Positions 35,567 to 44,179 of a stretch of DNA of 64,000 nucleotides are shown one piece after another. The notes beneath the pieces were generated by a model. It was not told where the DNA came from. It searched no databases and saw only the letters and a list, made by a program, of their open reading frames with translations. How positions within the stretch are numbered: the stretch's first letter is position 1; the number at the start of each line of letters is the position of its first letter. Source of the DNA: JAHDHW01 sp963793295 (lineage in GTDB: Bacteria > Bacteroidota > Bacteroidia > Chitinophagales > Saprospiraceae); the NCBI GenBank assembly GCA_963793295.1, contig CAWBZX010000029.1, positions 62,001 through 126,000 on the forward strand. Direction: 5' to 3'. The translations under genes and the position numbers were made by a program.

Positions 35567-37218
35567 AGCCTCAGCAGCTCTTTTGCATTTTCAATAGCTG
35601 AGGCTGATGGTGGACTGCCACTGAGCATCGTTGCAACGGCCCTCACCCGTTCATCAAAAGATAAGAGCTTGACGTTGGTAACGGTACTATTTTCGGTAAC
35701 CTTTTTATAAACAAAATAATGCGTGTCTGCTTTTACGGCAATCTGCGGTGTGTGCGTTATCGCTATCACCTGGTGGCGGCTTGAAAGCTCCTGTAAAATG
35801 TTCCCCATCTTCAGTGCCACATCGCCTGAAATTCCGGTGTCAATTTCATCAAAAATCAAAGTAGGTAATGGAATCGCGCTGGCTACCAAAGATTTAGTGC
35901 ATAAAGTCAATCTCGATAACTCACCACCCGAGGCCACATCTTTGATCGCCAAAAAACGGCTTCCTTTGTTGGGAGCGAAGAGGAAATTAACTTCGTCAAT
36001 GCCCGTGCTGTTTAATTCCGGTAATTCAGTGATTTCAACTTTCAGTTGCGCATATTCCATGGACAATTGAGCCAGTAAGCTGTGAACTTTCTTCTCAAAG
36101 CTGGGGACAACTTCTTTTCTGTTTTTTGACAATTTTTGTGAGAGACCGGAGAGCTTATCTTTTTGAAGGTTGAGTTCCATTTTCAGTGTTTCGATCTCTT
36201 CTGACAAATCATCAAAAGCGTTCAGTTGGGCTTGTAAATTATTTTGAATCTCAAGGAGTTCACCAACTGTTTTAACGTGGTATTTGTTTAGGAGTTTGTA
36301 GATTAAATCGAGCCGTGTTTGAATTTCCGAAATTCGCTCCGGATCATATTCAGTATCTTCTGCGATTTTTTCAAATTCCTGAGAGAGATCCTGTAATTCC
36401 AGGATCAGACTTTCATATCGTTCATAAATTTTGTTGAGGTCCGGATGGAATTGCTTGATATTGGAAAGGTTGGTTGAGATTTCTTCCAACTGACCGATCA
36501 CCGATTGCTCATTTTCACTCAAATGCAGAAAGGCACCGCCCAACACTCTTTTGATATCTTCCGCATTGGTCAATCGTCCAATTTCATCTTCCATCTCTTC
36601 CTGCTCTCCATCCACCAATTCGACATCATTAAACTCTTTCAATTGGAAGTTTATAAAATCAGTTTCTTTTGCAGCATTTTCATTCTGGCGAATGAGCTTG
36701 CGCAGTTTATTATTGTTGGATTGGTATTGTTTAAACAGTTTTTGGTATTCAGAAAGCAATACATTGTTTTCTGCCAGCGCATCGATCATGCGTAGCTGAA
36801 AAGAGACATTGTGAATATCTAAAGTATCAAATTGCTGATGCAGGTCGATTAGTGCGCCACTCAATTGCTGCAGGATATTCAGATTCACCGGAGTATCGTT
36901 GACAAAAGCCCTGGATTTGCCAGAGGGAGTCAATTCACGGCGAACAACAACCTGATCATCAAAGTCAATATCATTTTGCTCAAAAAAGGCTTTTAATCCA
37001 TATTTCGAAACATCAAAAAAGGCTTCGACGACACACTTTTTTTCATCGTTGTACAATGACTTCGTATCAGCGCGCTTGCCCATGATCAGCCCGAGGGCTC
37101 CAAGCAGAATGGATTTACCCGCTCCCGTTTCGCCGGTGATTATGGTTAATCGATCAGAAAAGGAAATTTCGAGTTCCTCAATGATCGCGTAATTTTTTAT
37201 TAATAATCGATTGATCAT
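35563..37218 (-). CDS. recN: DNA repair protein RecN
   Basis: A 551-residue SMC-like ATPase used in double-strand break repair. The Walker A motif GETGAGKS is near residue 30, a long coiled coil covers about 150-370 (for instance ELVDGEQEEMEDEIGRL and LEEISTNLSNIKQF), then VASGGELSRLTLCTKSL near 445 is the ABC signature and PTLIFDEIDTGISGDVA near 470 the Walker B. ITHTPQIA near 510 is the H-loop. All ATPase motifs are intact and the length is normal. The gene is followed, with a four-base overlap, by the small beta-rich gene. Confidence 0.95.
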   Translation of the reverse strand: MINRLLIKNYAIIEELEISFSDRLTIITGETGAGKSILLGALGLIMGKRADTKSLYNDEKKCVVEAFFDVSKYGLKAFFEQNDIDFDDQVVVRRELTPSGKSRAFVNDTPVNLNILQQLSGALIDLHQQFDTLDIHNVSFQLRMIDALAENNVLLSEYQKLFKQYQSNNNKLRKLIRQNENAAKETDFINFQLKEFNDVELVDGEQEEMEDEIGRLTNAEDIKRVLGGAFLHLSENEQSVIGQLEEISTNLSNIKQFHPDLNKIYERYESLILELQDLSQEFEKIAEDTEYDPERISEIQTRLDLIYKLLNKYHVKTVGELLEIQNNLQAQLNAFDDLSEEIETLKMELNLQKDKLSGLSQKLSKNRKEVVPSFEKKVHSLLAQLSMEYAQLKVEITELPELNSTGIDEVNFLFAPNKGSRFLAIKDVASGGELSRLTLCTKSLVASAIPLPTLIFDEIDTGISGDVALKMGNILQELSSRHQVIAITHTPQIAVKADTHYFVYKKVTENSTVTNVKLLSFDERVRAVATMLSGSPPSASAIENAKELLRL

Positions 37219-37332
37219 TGCTTGATTGTTGAATGCGCAAAGTTAATGGATGTTTGGGAGATATTTAGGTTTTAGAAAACAAGTTTTAATACTTTTGGTA
37301 AAGGACTTAGTCGTACTTCTGAAAATGTTGAT

Positions 37333-37428
37333 TACGCTTAGTGTTCCTTGATGAACTAGGGCGTCTTAGTGGTTTTAATTTTTTTACCACCGAGGCTCAA
37401 AGGACACTTAGATTCGCTAAGTTTTTTG
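37333..37428. repeat. REP-like inverted pair of dispersed intergenic repeat
   Basis: The right half (37374-37428: TTTAATT, then ACCACCGAGG and GGACAC, then CTAAGTTTTTT) has an inverted relative in the left half (37333-37376, which reads ACCACTAAG ... GAACACTAAG on the minus strand). A direct copy of the right half is at 39892-39947. The pair lies between recN and the M1 peptidase gene. Confidence 0.5.
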
Positions 37429-37434
37429 GTATAT

Positions 37435-39093
37435 TTATCTCGAAATCTCCATCAACAACCAATGATCGGGATCAACTTCCGGTTTGTCTCCTTTTTTTAG
37501 CTTAATAGTAAATCCTTCCGCTGGAATGTCGTAGCGAATGACTTCGTTCCCGATTTTTACTTCGACAGGCATCGGAAAAGGCAGGTTCTCGGGGCTTTTC
37601 CAGCGTATCTTTAGCGTTCCATTTTCAACCAAAGAATAAAGCACAGGCAACTCTGGCTGCCGCAGATAAACTTCAAAAAACCAATCCAGCTCCTTGCCTG
37701 AAACCTCTTCAGCAATCGTTAAAAAATCATCAGTGGTTGCAAAACGAACCTGACTGCCATCCATAACCGGATTTTCATCTAAATTTGGATAAGCCATTTT
37801 CTTCAACGTTTCAAAAAATGCTTTATCACCAATCAAATAGCGCAACGTATGTAATATCCATGCACCTTTGGCATAGATCGGCGCTTTATAAATTTCATTC
37901 GCGCTAGTCACTTCCCTTGGTGCGATAGTTCGTGTATTTCCGAAATAACGCATTGTCTTCATGGCCTGGTGATAGGCCTCTTTACCATGCAAATATTCCA
38001 CATAAAGGGGTTGCATGTAAGTGCCAAAACCTTCATGAAGCCACATATCCCGCCAGTCGGAATTGGTTACCAGATTCCCCCACCACTCATGGGAAAGTTC
38101 ATGCTGATGCAATGCGTCATAGCCCCAATCCTTACCAGTCATTGAACCGTTATTGAAATTAGCTCCATAGGCAATGATAGTCTGGTGTTCCATGCCCAGG
38201 TGAGGGGTTTGAACAACGCCATATTTATCAGCCTGAAAAGGATAAGGGCCTAAAAGTTCCTCAAAAAATCGTAGGTGATCGAGAATCTGTGGAAAGAACT
38301 TTTTACCATCTTCATAATTTTCAGGAAGCACCCAAAAATAAACCGAAAAAGTATTTCCGCTCACACTTTCCAATGCTCCTTCGATCACTTTATACGGCGC
38401 GATATTCAACGAAATATTATAATTGCTAATCGGGGTAGAAACTTGCCAATCGTATGTGACTGTTGAATTATTATTTGTTTTCGTTGTGATTAGTTTTCCA
38501 TTGGTAGCGACCACGAGCCCTTCGGGAACAGTGATGTGCAAACCCATTCGATCCGGTTTGTCAGAAACATGATCTTTGTTGGGCCACCAAAGGTCAGCAC
38601 CTTCCCCCTGGCATGTCGTTGAAATCCATGGCAAACCATCCTTTGTTTGCTTCCAGGTGAAGCCGCCATCCCAGGGTGGGCGTTTGGCTATGCGTGGTTT
38701 CCCGTGATAATTAACAGTGATATGAATCATTTCGCCAGGGCAGCGGGTACTACTCAAATCAATCCAGAGTTTACCGATTTCCTGGTGAAATTTTCTGGGA
38801 AATACCATGTCTCCTTCCTGTAATTCGGTTACACTTTCGATAGTGAAAACGGTATCAATATCCAAGACAAACCAGTAGGTTGGATGGACGATTAATGCTT
38901 TTGTTTGTAAAAATCCTTTGATCGAACTGTCCTGAGGGAATACTTCTAAAGTAAGATTGTATTCTTTGACATCATAAGCAGCTTGTTCGGGCATCAAAGG
39001 ACCTCCGGAGTCTAAAATGTCAAGGAGCTGGCTGAAGCCAGTAGGTTGATAACAAATTAAAAAAATAAAAGTCAGGAAAATACTTCGGTTCAT
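37435..39093 (-). CDS. M1-family zinc aminopeptidase, exported
   Basis: A 552-residue protein with a signal peptide ending near PTGFSQ. The N-terminal M1 beta-domain (about 40-240) contains YDVKEYNLTLEVFPQD, and the substrate-anchoring GMEHQTIIAYG takes the place of the usual GAMEN loop. The zinc site is HELSH near residue 330, with the third ligand Glu 18 residues later in LHEGFGTY. A short C-terminal beta-domain ends the protein, while the large helical domain of full-length M1 enzymes is absent, so it belongs to the short Bacteroidota type. It removes N-terminal residues from peptides in the periplasm. Confidence 0.92.
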   Translation of the reverse strand: MNRSIFLTFIFLICYQPTGFSQLLDILDSGGPLMPEQAAYDVKEYNLTLEVFPQDSSIKGFLQTKALIVHPTYWFVLDIDTVFTIESVTELQEGDMVFPRKFHQEIGKLWIDLSSTRCPGEMIHITVNYHGKPRIAKRPPWDGGFTWKQTKDGLPWISTTCQGEGADLWWPNKDHVSDKPDRMGLHITVPEGLVVATNGKLITTKTNNNSTVTYDWQVSTPISNYNISLNIAPYKVIEGALESVSGNTFSVYFWVLPENYEDGKKFFPQILDHLRFFEELLGPYPFQADKYGVVQTPHLGMEHQTIIAYGANFNNGSMTGKDWGYDALHQHELSHEWWGNLVTNSDWRDMWLHEGFGTYMQPLYVEYLHGKEAYHQAMKTMRYFGNTRTIAPREVTSANEIYKAPIYAKGAWILHTLRYLIGDKAFFETLKKMAYPNLDENPVMDGSQVRFATTDDFLTIAEEVSGKELDWFFEVYLRQPELPVLYSLVENGTLKIRWKSPENLPFPMPVEVKIGNEVIRYDIPAEGFTIKLKKGDKPEVDPDHWLLMEISR

Positions 39094-39195
39094 ATTTATA
39101 TCGATTTACATTTCATTTATCGAAAAAGTGGATATATACAACGTAATTTATAGCAAAAAACAAATAAGTTTTTTAATTTGAAATTAACGAATCTT

Positions 39196-39843
39196 ATGAA
39201 AGCACTACTATTTTTTGTTATAAAAATTGTCATCCTGCTGATACTACCTTTTGTCATCCTGATCCGGGGTGCCGTTTATATGCATGAAACTTATGCTTCA
39301 AATCCCCAACTTTCAATACTCGCAGGAGCTCTTTCCACGGTTATTCTTTTAACGATCTATTTTGGTTATATCTATTTCAGGGCAACAGGAAAACTAGGGG
39401 ATGGAAATTCTTTTAAATTGAAAATGCTAATCGCTGGAGGGTTAGTTATCGTCTATTGTTTTAATGGCCTGTTTTTTTTGAAAGGAGGGCATGCTAAAAC
39501 GGAAGCTGTGCAAAAAGAATTTACCAGCCTTCATCCGATACTTAGACTGAGCATTAGTACCATACTTTTTATTGATCGTGATCTGCTTTTAACAGATGCT
39601 TCGCGGCTTCCTGAAGATTATCAAAAAATGGGTTTGCCTACCAAAACGCATTCTTTACATTACAAGCAAAAAAATGGTTTCGCCCATGCTTTTGACGTGC
39701 GAACAAAGAACCACAGCGAGTTTCGGAATCGTATTTTGCAAGGATATTTTGAAATGATGGGATTTAATACTTTACGCCATTTTGGGACGGAAGACCATTT
39801 GCATATTTCGTTGAAAAGCCATGACCGGCCGGGAGCTATTTGA
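39196..39843 (+). CDS. Membrane protein with M15/VanY-like C-terminal domain
   Basis: A 215-residue protein. The N-terminal half holds about three membrane helices (residues 2-24, 38-58 and 75-92). The C-terminal soluble part has HSLHYKQKNGFAHAFDVRT near 155 and FGTEDHLHISLKSH near 200, the His...Asp...His arrangement of LAS/M15-type zinc peptidases such as D-Ala-D-Ala carboxypeptidases, which cut peptidoglycan stems. The metal-ligand pattern is visible but other family parts are divergent, so activity is uncertain. An in-frame TTG at 39178 is a less likely start than ATG 39196. The gene converges on a small secreted protein gene. Confidence 0.65.
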   Translation: MKALLFFVIKIVILLILPFVILIRGAVYMHETYASNPQLSILAGALSTVILLTIYFGYIYFRATGKLGDGNSFKLKMLIAGGLVIVYCFNGLFFLKGGHAKTEAVQKEFTSLHPILRLSISTILFIDRDLLLTDASRLPEDYQKMGLPTKTHSLHYKQKNGFAHAFDVRTKNHSEFRNRILQGYFEMMGFNTLRHFGTEDHLHISLKSHDRPGAI

Positions 39844-39891
39844 TTATAAATGATTCTACTTACTGCAACATAGTACTGATTTGCTTAGCTG

Positions 39892-39947
39892 TTTAATTAT
39901 TTTCACCACTAAGGCACTAAGCTCACGTAAATACACTAAGTTTTTGT
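39892..39947. repeat. Dispersed intergenic repeat, second copy
   Basis: TTTAATTATTTT, ACCACTAAGGC and CTAAGTTTTT occur in the same order and spacing as in 37374-37428. Both copies are next to gene ends and contain no ORF. Confidence 0.5.
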
Positions 39948-39964
39948 GTGTTTTTGAAAATATA

Positions 39965-40001
39965 AGAACCGAGGAGGCATCTTTTAGATTACCACCTCGG
40001 C
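39965..40001. terminator. Hairpin between convergent genes
   Basis: CCGAGGAGG at 39969-39977 pairs with CCACCTCGG at 39992-40000 with one mismatch around a 14-base loop. It lies just past the stop of the minus-strand secreted protein gene and 120 bases past the M15-like gene. Confidence 0.6.
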
Positions 40002-40012
40002 TGACCTTGAAA

Positions 40013-40435
40013 TTAAACAATCGTGAATTTCTTTGCCCAGACATCGACGGTTCCTTCTTTTGGAAGGCGGGCTTTGGTATTTTCAAAAGTGAACTCATCT
40101 CCGACGGATAGCTGCTTCAATTGTGCGTGCATTTCTTCTGTCAGCTGATCGGATTTTCCATGGAAAGTTGTGGTCTTTCCGTTTTTGGTGACCTTCAAAT
40201 CAAAGGTGTAAATTTTGGAACCTTTTGCACAACCTTCAACGCTGAGCGTTTTGGTATTGGCAATGTCTTTTTTAGTTAGTTCACCACCAAATTTTCCAGC
40301 AAAAACCAGATAAGCTCCGCCAAATAATTCCTCATCGATTGTGGCTTTCGAGTCCAATGAAACATGCGCATTTGCTGGTTGATAAAAAATTCCGGTTAAC
40401 AAAATTGTTGCTAATGCTAAAAATAAATTTTTCAT
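40013..40435 (-). CDS. Small secreted beta-rich protein
   Basis: A 140-residue protein with a clear signal peptide ending at PANAH. The mature part is rich in Lys, Thr and beta-prone stretches (GAYLVFAGKFGGELTKKDI, KIYTFDLKVTKNGKTTTFHG, and a final TVDVWAKKFTIV) and has only one Cys, so no disulfide fold is expected. No family was recognised. It is divergent from the LytS-type kinase gene, 212 bases apart, and converges on the M15-like gene. The reading frame and export are clear; the role is unknown. Confidence 0.75.
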   Translation of the reverse strand: MKNLFLALATILLTGIFYQPANAHVSLDSKATIDEELFGGAYLVFAGKFGGELTKKDIANTKTLSVEGCAKGSKIYTFDLKVTKNGKTTTFHGKSDQLTEEMHAQLKQLSVGDEFTFENTKARLPKEGTVDVWAKKFTIV

Positions 40436-40647
40436 AATTTGCTATTTTTTTTGGTTAACAATGATCCAAATTTACCGTGGTTTTAAAATTAAAAATCAAC
40501 AAGTAGAGCAACGGTCAAATAGTGTAGAGCAACAACCGGATTTTGTTTTTTTGTCGGTTGTATGGTCAATCCGGTTGTAAGTCTACCCTAACATTTCATT
40601 CATAGACAAAGGCTAAAACTTTCCTGAATATTCCCGTTCTTTAATGA

Positions 40648-41688
40648 ATGAACTGGAAAAACATTTCACTAAAAGAAGTTGCCATTCACGTTCTGTTGTG
40701 GTCGGTTTATGTATTGCTGGAGTATCTGGCAAATATGATTCATTTGTCTCCTGGCAAAGGATTAATCTTCTTACGTTCTACGATTCTGTCGCTACCTGTT
40801 TTAATGATCCCGACTTATTTTATAGCCTGGTTTGCAGTTCCCAAATTTTTGCAAAAGAAGAAATTATTCTTTTTCATTTTATGTGTGGTTGTGGCTATGG
40901 CTTTTATCTTTTTTGCGCGGATAAGGTGGATGGAATTGGTGAACTATATCAATGAAGGAGAATACTGGAAAATGCCTGCCAGCAAAATGCTAAAAAATAT
41001 CATTCGCGATTATTCGGTCGTGGCGTTAGCGGTTTGCCTTTACATCATTGGCGATTGGCGGAAAAATCAACAATTGAACGAGCAACTGATCAAAGCAAAA
41101 GCTGAAGCCGAATTAAAACTCCTTAAAGGACAATTGCATCCACATTTTTTATTTAATACCCTCAATAATATTTATAGTCTGGCTTTGCAGAAATCAGATT
41201 TGACGGCTGATAGTATTTTGAAATTGACGGAGCTGCTGGATTACCTGGTTTACTGGGCAAACAAAAAAAAAGTATCGCTTTCAAAAGAAGTGGAATTGTT
41301 GAAAAGTTATCTTGATCTGGAAAAATTGCGTTACGGCGAAAAATTGCAACTCAATGCTGAATTTTCAGTGATAGATGAAAAGATTAAAGTGTCTCCTTTG
41401 ATTTTGCTTCCTTTTGTTGAAAACTGTTTTAAACATGGCGGAGCAAACGAAAGTGGTATTTTTTGGATAAATTTGAAAGGGAAAGTCTTTGAGGACAAAT
41501 TTGTTTTCAACATCGAAAACAGCAAAAAGAAAAAAAATAAAAAAACAACAAACGGAGGCGTTGGGCTGCAAAATATTCAGCAAAGGTTGGCGCTAATCTA
41601 TCCAAAACATCATCGCCTGGAAATTGATGATAACGAGGATTTTTTTAGTGTTCGGCTGGAAGTAAACTTCAATCATGAAAAAGTATAA
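40648..41688 (+). CDS. LytS-type sensor histidine kinase
   Basis: A 346-residue inner-membrane kinase. Four membrane helices lie in the first ~135 residues. The phospho-acceptor motif QLHPHFLFNTLNNIYSLAL near residue 160 is typical of the His_kinase/LytS family. The ATP-binding part carries LLPFVENCFKHG near 255 (N box) and TNGGVGLQNIQQRL near 300 (G box). With no extracytoplasmic sensor domain, it probably senses within the membrane. Its stop overlaps the response-regulator gene by 14 bases, so the two are translated together. Confidence 0.93.
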   Translation: MNWKNISLKEVAIHVLLWSVYVLLEYLANMIHLSPGKGLIFLRSTILSLPVLMIPTYFIAWFAVPKFLQKKKLFFFILCVVVAMAFIFFARIRWMELVNYINEGEYWKMPASKMLKNIIRDYSVVALAVCLYIIGDWRKNQQLNEQLIKAKAEAELKLLKGQLHPHFLFNTLNNIYSLALQKSDLTADSILKLTELLDYLVYWANKKKVSLSKEVELLKSYLDLEKLRYGEKLQLNAEFSVIDEKIKVSPLILLPFVENCFKHGGANESGIFWINLKGKVFEDKFVFNIENSKKKKNKKTTNGGVGLQNIQQRLALIYPKHHRLEIDDNEDFFSVRLEVNFNHEKV

Positions 41689-42370
41689 ATGTTATATCGT
41701 TGATGATGAACCTCTGGCTATAAATGTGATCGAACAGCATCTTTCGAAGTTGGATCAGTTTGAAATTTGCGGAACATCAACAGATCCGATTGAAGCATTC
41801 AATCAATTGAAAACGCTCCAACCTGATCTGGTTTTTCTTGATATTGAAATGCCGGATCTAAGTGGATTGGAACTGATCGAATCCATAGAAATAAAACCGG
41901 AAGTGATCATCACGACTGCTTATCGCGAATACGCCGTTGAAGGCTTTGAACTCAATGTTTTGGACTACCTCGTCAAGCCTATTCCACTCAAGCGTTTCCT
42001 CAAAGCCATTGATAAGTTTTTGCAGCAAAGAAAAACCATTCAAAACGATGAAGCCGAGATTCCCGGACACCTTTTGGTCAAAGCGGATCGTAAAACGATA
42101 AAAATTGATTTTGACGATATTTTGTATGTCGAAGGCGTAAAAGACTACGTTAAAATCGTTTTTTCAGATCAGCAGATTTTGACTAAAATTTCAATAGGCA
42201 ATTTCCATGAATTGCTTCCTCCAAAGCAGTTTTTACGCGCTCACAAATCTTTCATTGTAGCAAAAAACAAAATCACCGCTTTTACCGCTCAAGATGTCGA
42301 AATCGGAAAAATAGAAATCCCTATCGGCAGAGTTTACAAAGAAGCGTTTTTGAAGCTTGTGAATGGCTGA
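41675..42370 (+). CDS. LytTR-family response regulator
   Basis: A 231-residue regulator. The receiver domain (about 1-120) begins CYIVDDEPLAINVIEQHL, has the phosphorylated Asp in LVFLDIEMPDLSG near residue 54, and the switch residues Thr (ITTAYREYAVEGF) and Lys (LDYLVKPI). The LytTR DNA-binding domain (about 130-230) has ILYVEGVKDYVKIVF and FLRAHKSFIVAKNKI. It works with the overlapping LytS-like kinase. Target genes are not evident; LytTR proteins bind direct repeats that were not searched for in depth. Confidence 0.94.
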   Translation: MKKYKCYIVDDEPLAINVIEQHLSKLDQFEICGTSTDPIEAFNQLKTLQPDLVFLDIEMPDLSGLELIESIEIKPEVIITTAYREYAVEGFELNVLDYLVKPIPLKRFLKAIDKFLQQRKTIQNDEAEIPGHLLVKADRKTIKIDFDDILYVEGVKDYVKIVFSDQQILTKISIGNFHELLPPKQFLRAHKSFIVAKNKITAFTAQDVEIGKIEIPIGRVYKEAFLKLVNG

Positions 42371-42764
42371 TAGAAGTTGCTTCGATAACAATAATGAATA
42401 TAAGTTTGGTTAAATAAGGTCGAATTCCGTTCTTGGAAAATATCTCTGAATTTGAATTGGATAACAGTTTTGAACTACAGAGATTGTTTCTGTTCATTTT
42501 TTTTGAACGATCAAAAATAACGAACCAAAAAAAAATCGCCGCTAAGATTATTTGACTAAAATCCAATTGCTCTTCATTCGTAACCCAAGCCGTTCAGCTC
42601 TTTTGATTTGAGCGTTTCAAATTTTAAGAGACGAGATGGAGCTTCACTCGTGGGTTACTTTTTCAGCTATTTCACGATTGGATTTCTTAACGCCAAATTC
42701 TCAAAGGCGGTAAAATAAAATGAAAAGCTAATCTTGCAGCCTTTCAAGTAGTTAAACAAAAACC
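42371..42764. other. Intergenic region with a REP-like inverted repeat
   Basis: GTAACCCA at 42580-42587 and TGGGTTAC at 42651-42658 form the ends of a 79-base element that contains a shorter GCTC/GAGC hairpin and a GAGTGAAGCTC stretch when read from the minus strand. A related GAGTGAAAC core sits in a hairpin at 12500-12532. No gene was recognised. Confidence 0.4.
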
Positions 42765-44177
42765 ATGCTTTTCAATTCGATTGCTTTTTTTGTTTTCCTT
42801 CCTATCGTTTTTGCGCTTTACTGGAAATTTTCGAATAAGCGGATGTTTCAGAACGTATTATTGTTGCTTGCCAGTTACGTTTTTTACAGCTTTTGGGATT
42901 GGCGTTTTTTGGGATTAATTATAATCAGTTCTCTGACCGATTATTGGGTGGGGATTCAATTGGGAAATGAATCTGAAACTTCAAAAAAGCAAAGGTTCCT
43001 AGCGCTTAGTTTAGCAGTCAATTTGGGCATTCTTTTTTTCTTTAAATATTTTGGTTTTTTCGTTGCAGAGTTTGCAGATTTATTGAGTTTGTTTGGTTTT
43101 CAGGCCAATCCTAGCACTTTGAAAATAATCCTTCCGGTCGGTATCAGTTTTTATACCTTTCAAACGCTGAGTTATACTATTGATATTTATCGAGGACAGT
43201 TAAAGCCGACAAAGGATTTTATTAGTTTCTTCGCTTATGTTGCCTTCTTTCCGCAATTGGTTGCTGGGCCGATCGAAAGAGCGAAGCAGCTCCTGCCACA
43301 GTTTCAAAGAGATCGCGTTTTTGATTACGAAAAAGCAGTATCCGGAGTTCGGTTGATCCTCTGGGGATTGGTTAAAAAGACCGTCGTTGCTGATCGCCTG
43401 GCTTACTCCGTGAATGTGGTTTTTGAAAATCCGGAAGCTTTCTCAGGGACAGAACTGATGCTGGCAACTTTCTTTTTCGGCGTTCAGATTTATTGTGATT
43501 TTTCGGGTTATTCGGACATTGCCATCGGCACAGCGAGAATGTTTGGCTTTGATTTGATGCAAAATTTTCGAGCCCCTTATTTTTCAAAATCTTTGAAAGA
43601 ATTTTGGCAGCGATGGCATATTTCACTGTCCACCTGGTTTAGGGATTATGTCTACATACCGCTGGGCGGAAATAAAGGTACAACCACTCGTTGGGCGATT
43701 AACATTTTACTGACCTTTTTAATTTCAGGGCTTTGGCATGGTGCCAACTGGACCTTTTTGGCCTGGGGTGGCGTGCATGGATTGGCTTATATTTTAGAAA
43801 ACAAATTAACACGGCTTCATTTAAAAACGCCCGCTATTTTCAGATTGCTTTTAACCTTTACTGTCGTAATGGCCGCTTGGGTATTTTTCAGGGCAGAGTC
43901 GATTGGCGAGGCAGTACTTGTTTTTCAGAGGATCCCTTATTTAGAAATGGCTAACTTCAATACGCTTTTCACCAATGCGCTTTATGGTTGGTATTCCATA
44001 ATTTTTCTGCTTTTGGTTTTTGTTTTGGATGCTGTTTCAAAAGACGGAGATATCAATAATGTTACAAAATGGATGGCAAAACCAGTTCGATGGAGTTTTT
44101 ATTATTTTTTATTATTTGCAATTATTTTCTTCGGAGAATTTAAGGCAGCACCTGAGTTTATTTATTTTCAGTTTTGA
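42765..44177 (+). CDS. MBOAT-family O-acyltransferase (DltB/AlgI-like)
   Basis: A 470-residue membrane protein with about ten helices. The membrane-bound O-acyltransferase motifs are VAGPIERAKQLLPQF near 165 and LWHGANWTFLAWGGVHG near 325, whose His is the catalytic residue. AlgI and DltB relatives move acetyl or D-alanyl groups across the membrane onto surface polysaccharides. The next gene, two bases downstream, is an SGNH/AlgX-like protein, the usual partner that attaches the acyl group to the polymer. The pair therefore probably O-acylates an exopolysaccharide, perhaps for attachment or motility. Length is typical. Confidence 0.92.
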   Translation: MLFNSIAFFVFLPIVFALYWKFSNKRMFQNVLLLLASYVFYSFWDWRFLGLIIISSLTDYWVGIQLGNESETSKKQRFLALSLAVNLGILFFFKYFGFFVAEFADLLSLFGFQANPSTLKIILPVGISFYTFQTLSYTIDIYRGQLKPTKDFISFFAYVAFFPQLVAGPIERAKQLLPQFQRDRVFDYEKAVSGVRLILWGLVKKTVVADRLAYSVNVVFENPEAFSGTELMLATFFFGVQIYCDFSGYSDIAIGTARMFGFDLMQNFRAPYFSKSLKEFWQRWHISLSTWFRDYVYIPLGGNKGTTTRWAINILLTFLISGLWHGANWTFLAWGGVHGLAYILENKLTRLHLKTPAIFRLLLTFTVVMAAWVFFRAESIGEAVLVFQRIPYLEMANFNTLFTNALYGWYSIIFLLLVFVLDAVSKDGDINNVTKWMAKPVRWSFYYFLLFAIIFFGEFKAAPEFIYFQF

Positions 44178-44179
44178 TC

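Noticed and set aside
40644..40955. A 103-codon plus-strand frame within the LytS-type kinase gene
   Set aside because: It overlaps the kinase in another frame, and only the kinase frame shows family motifs.
42321..42566. An 81-codon minus-strand frame overlapping the end of the response-regulator gene
   Set aside because: It is antisense to a well-supported LytTR gene and shows no domain.
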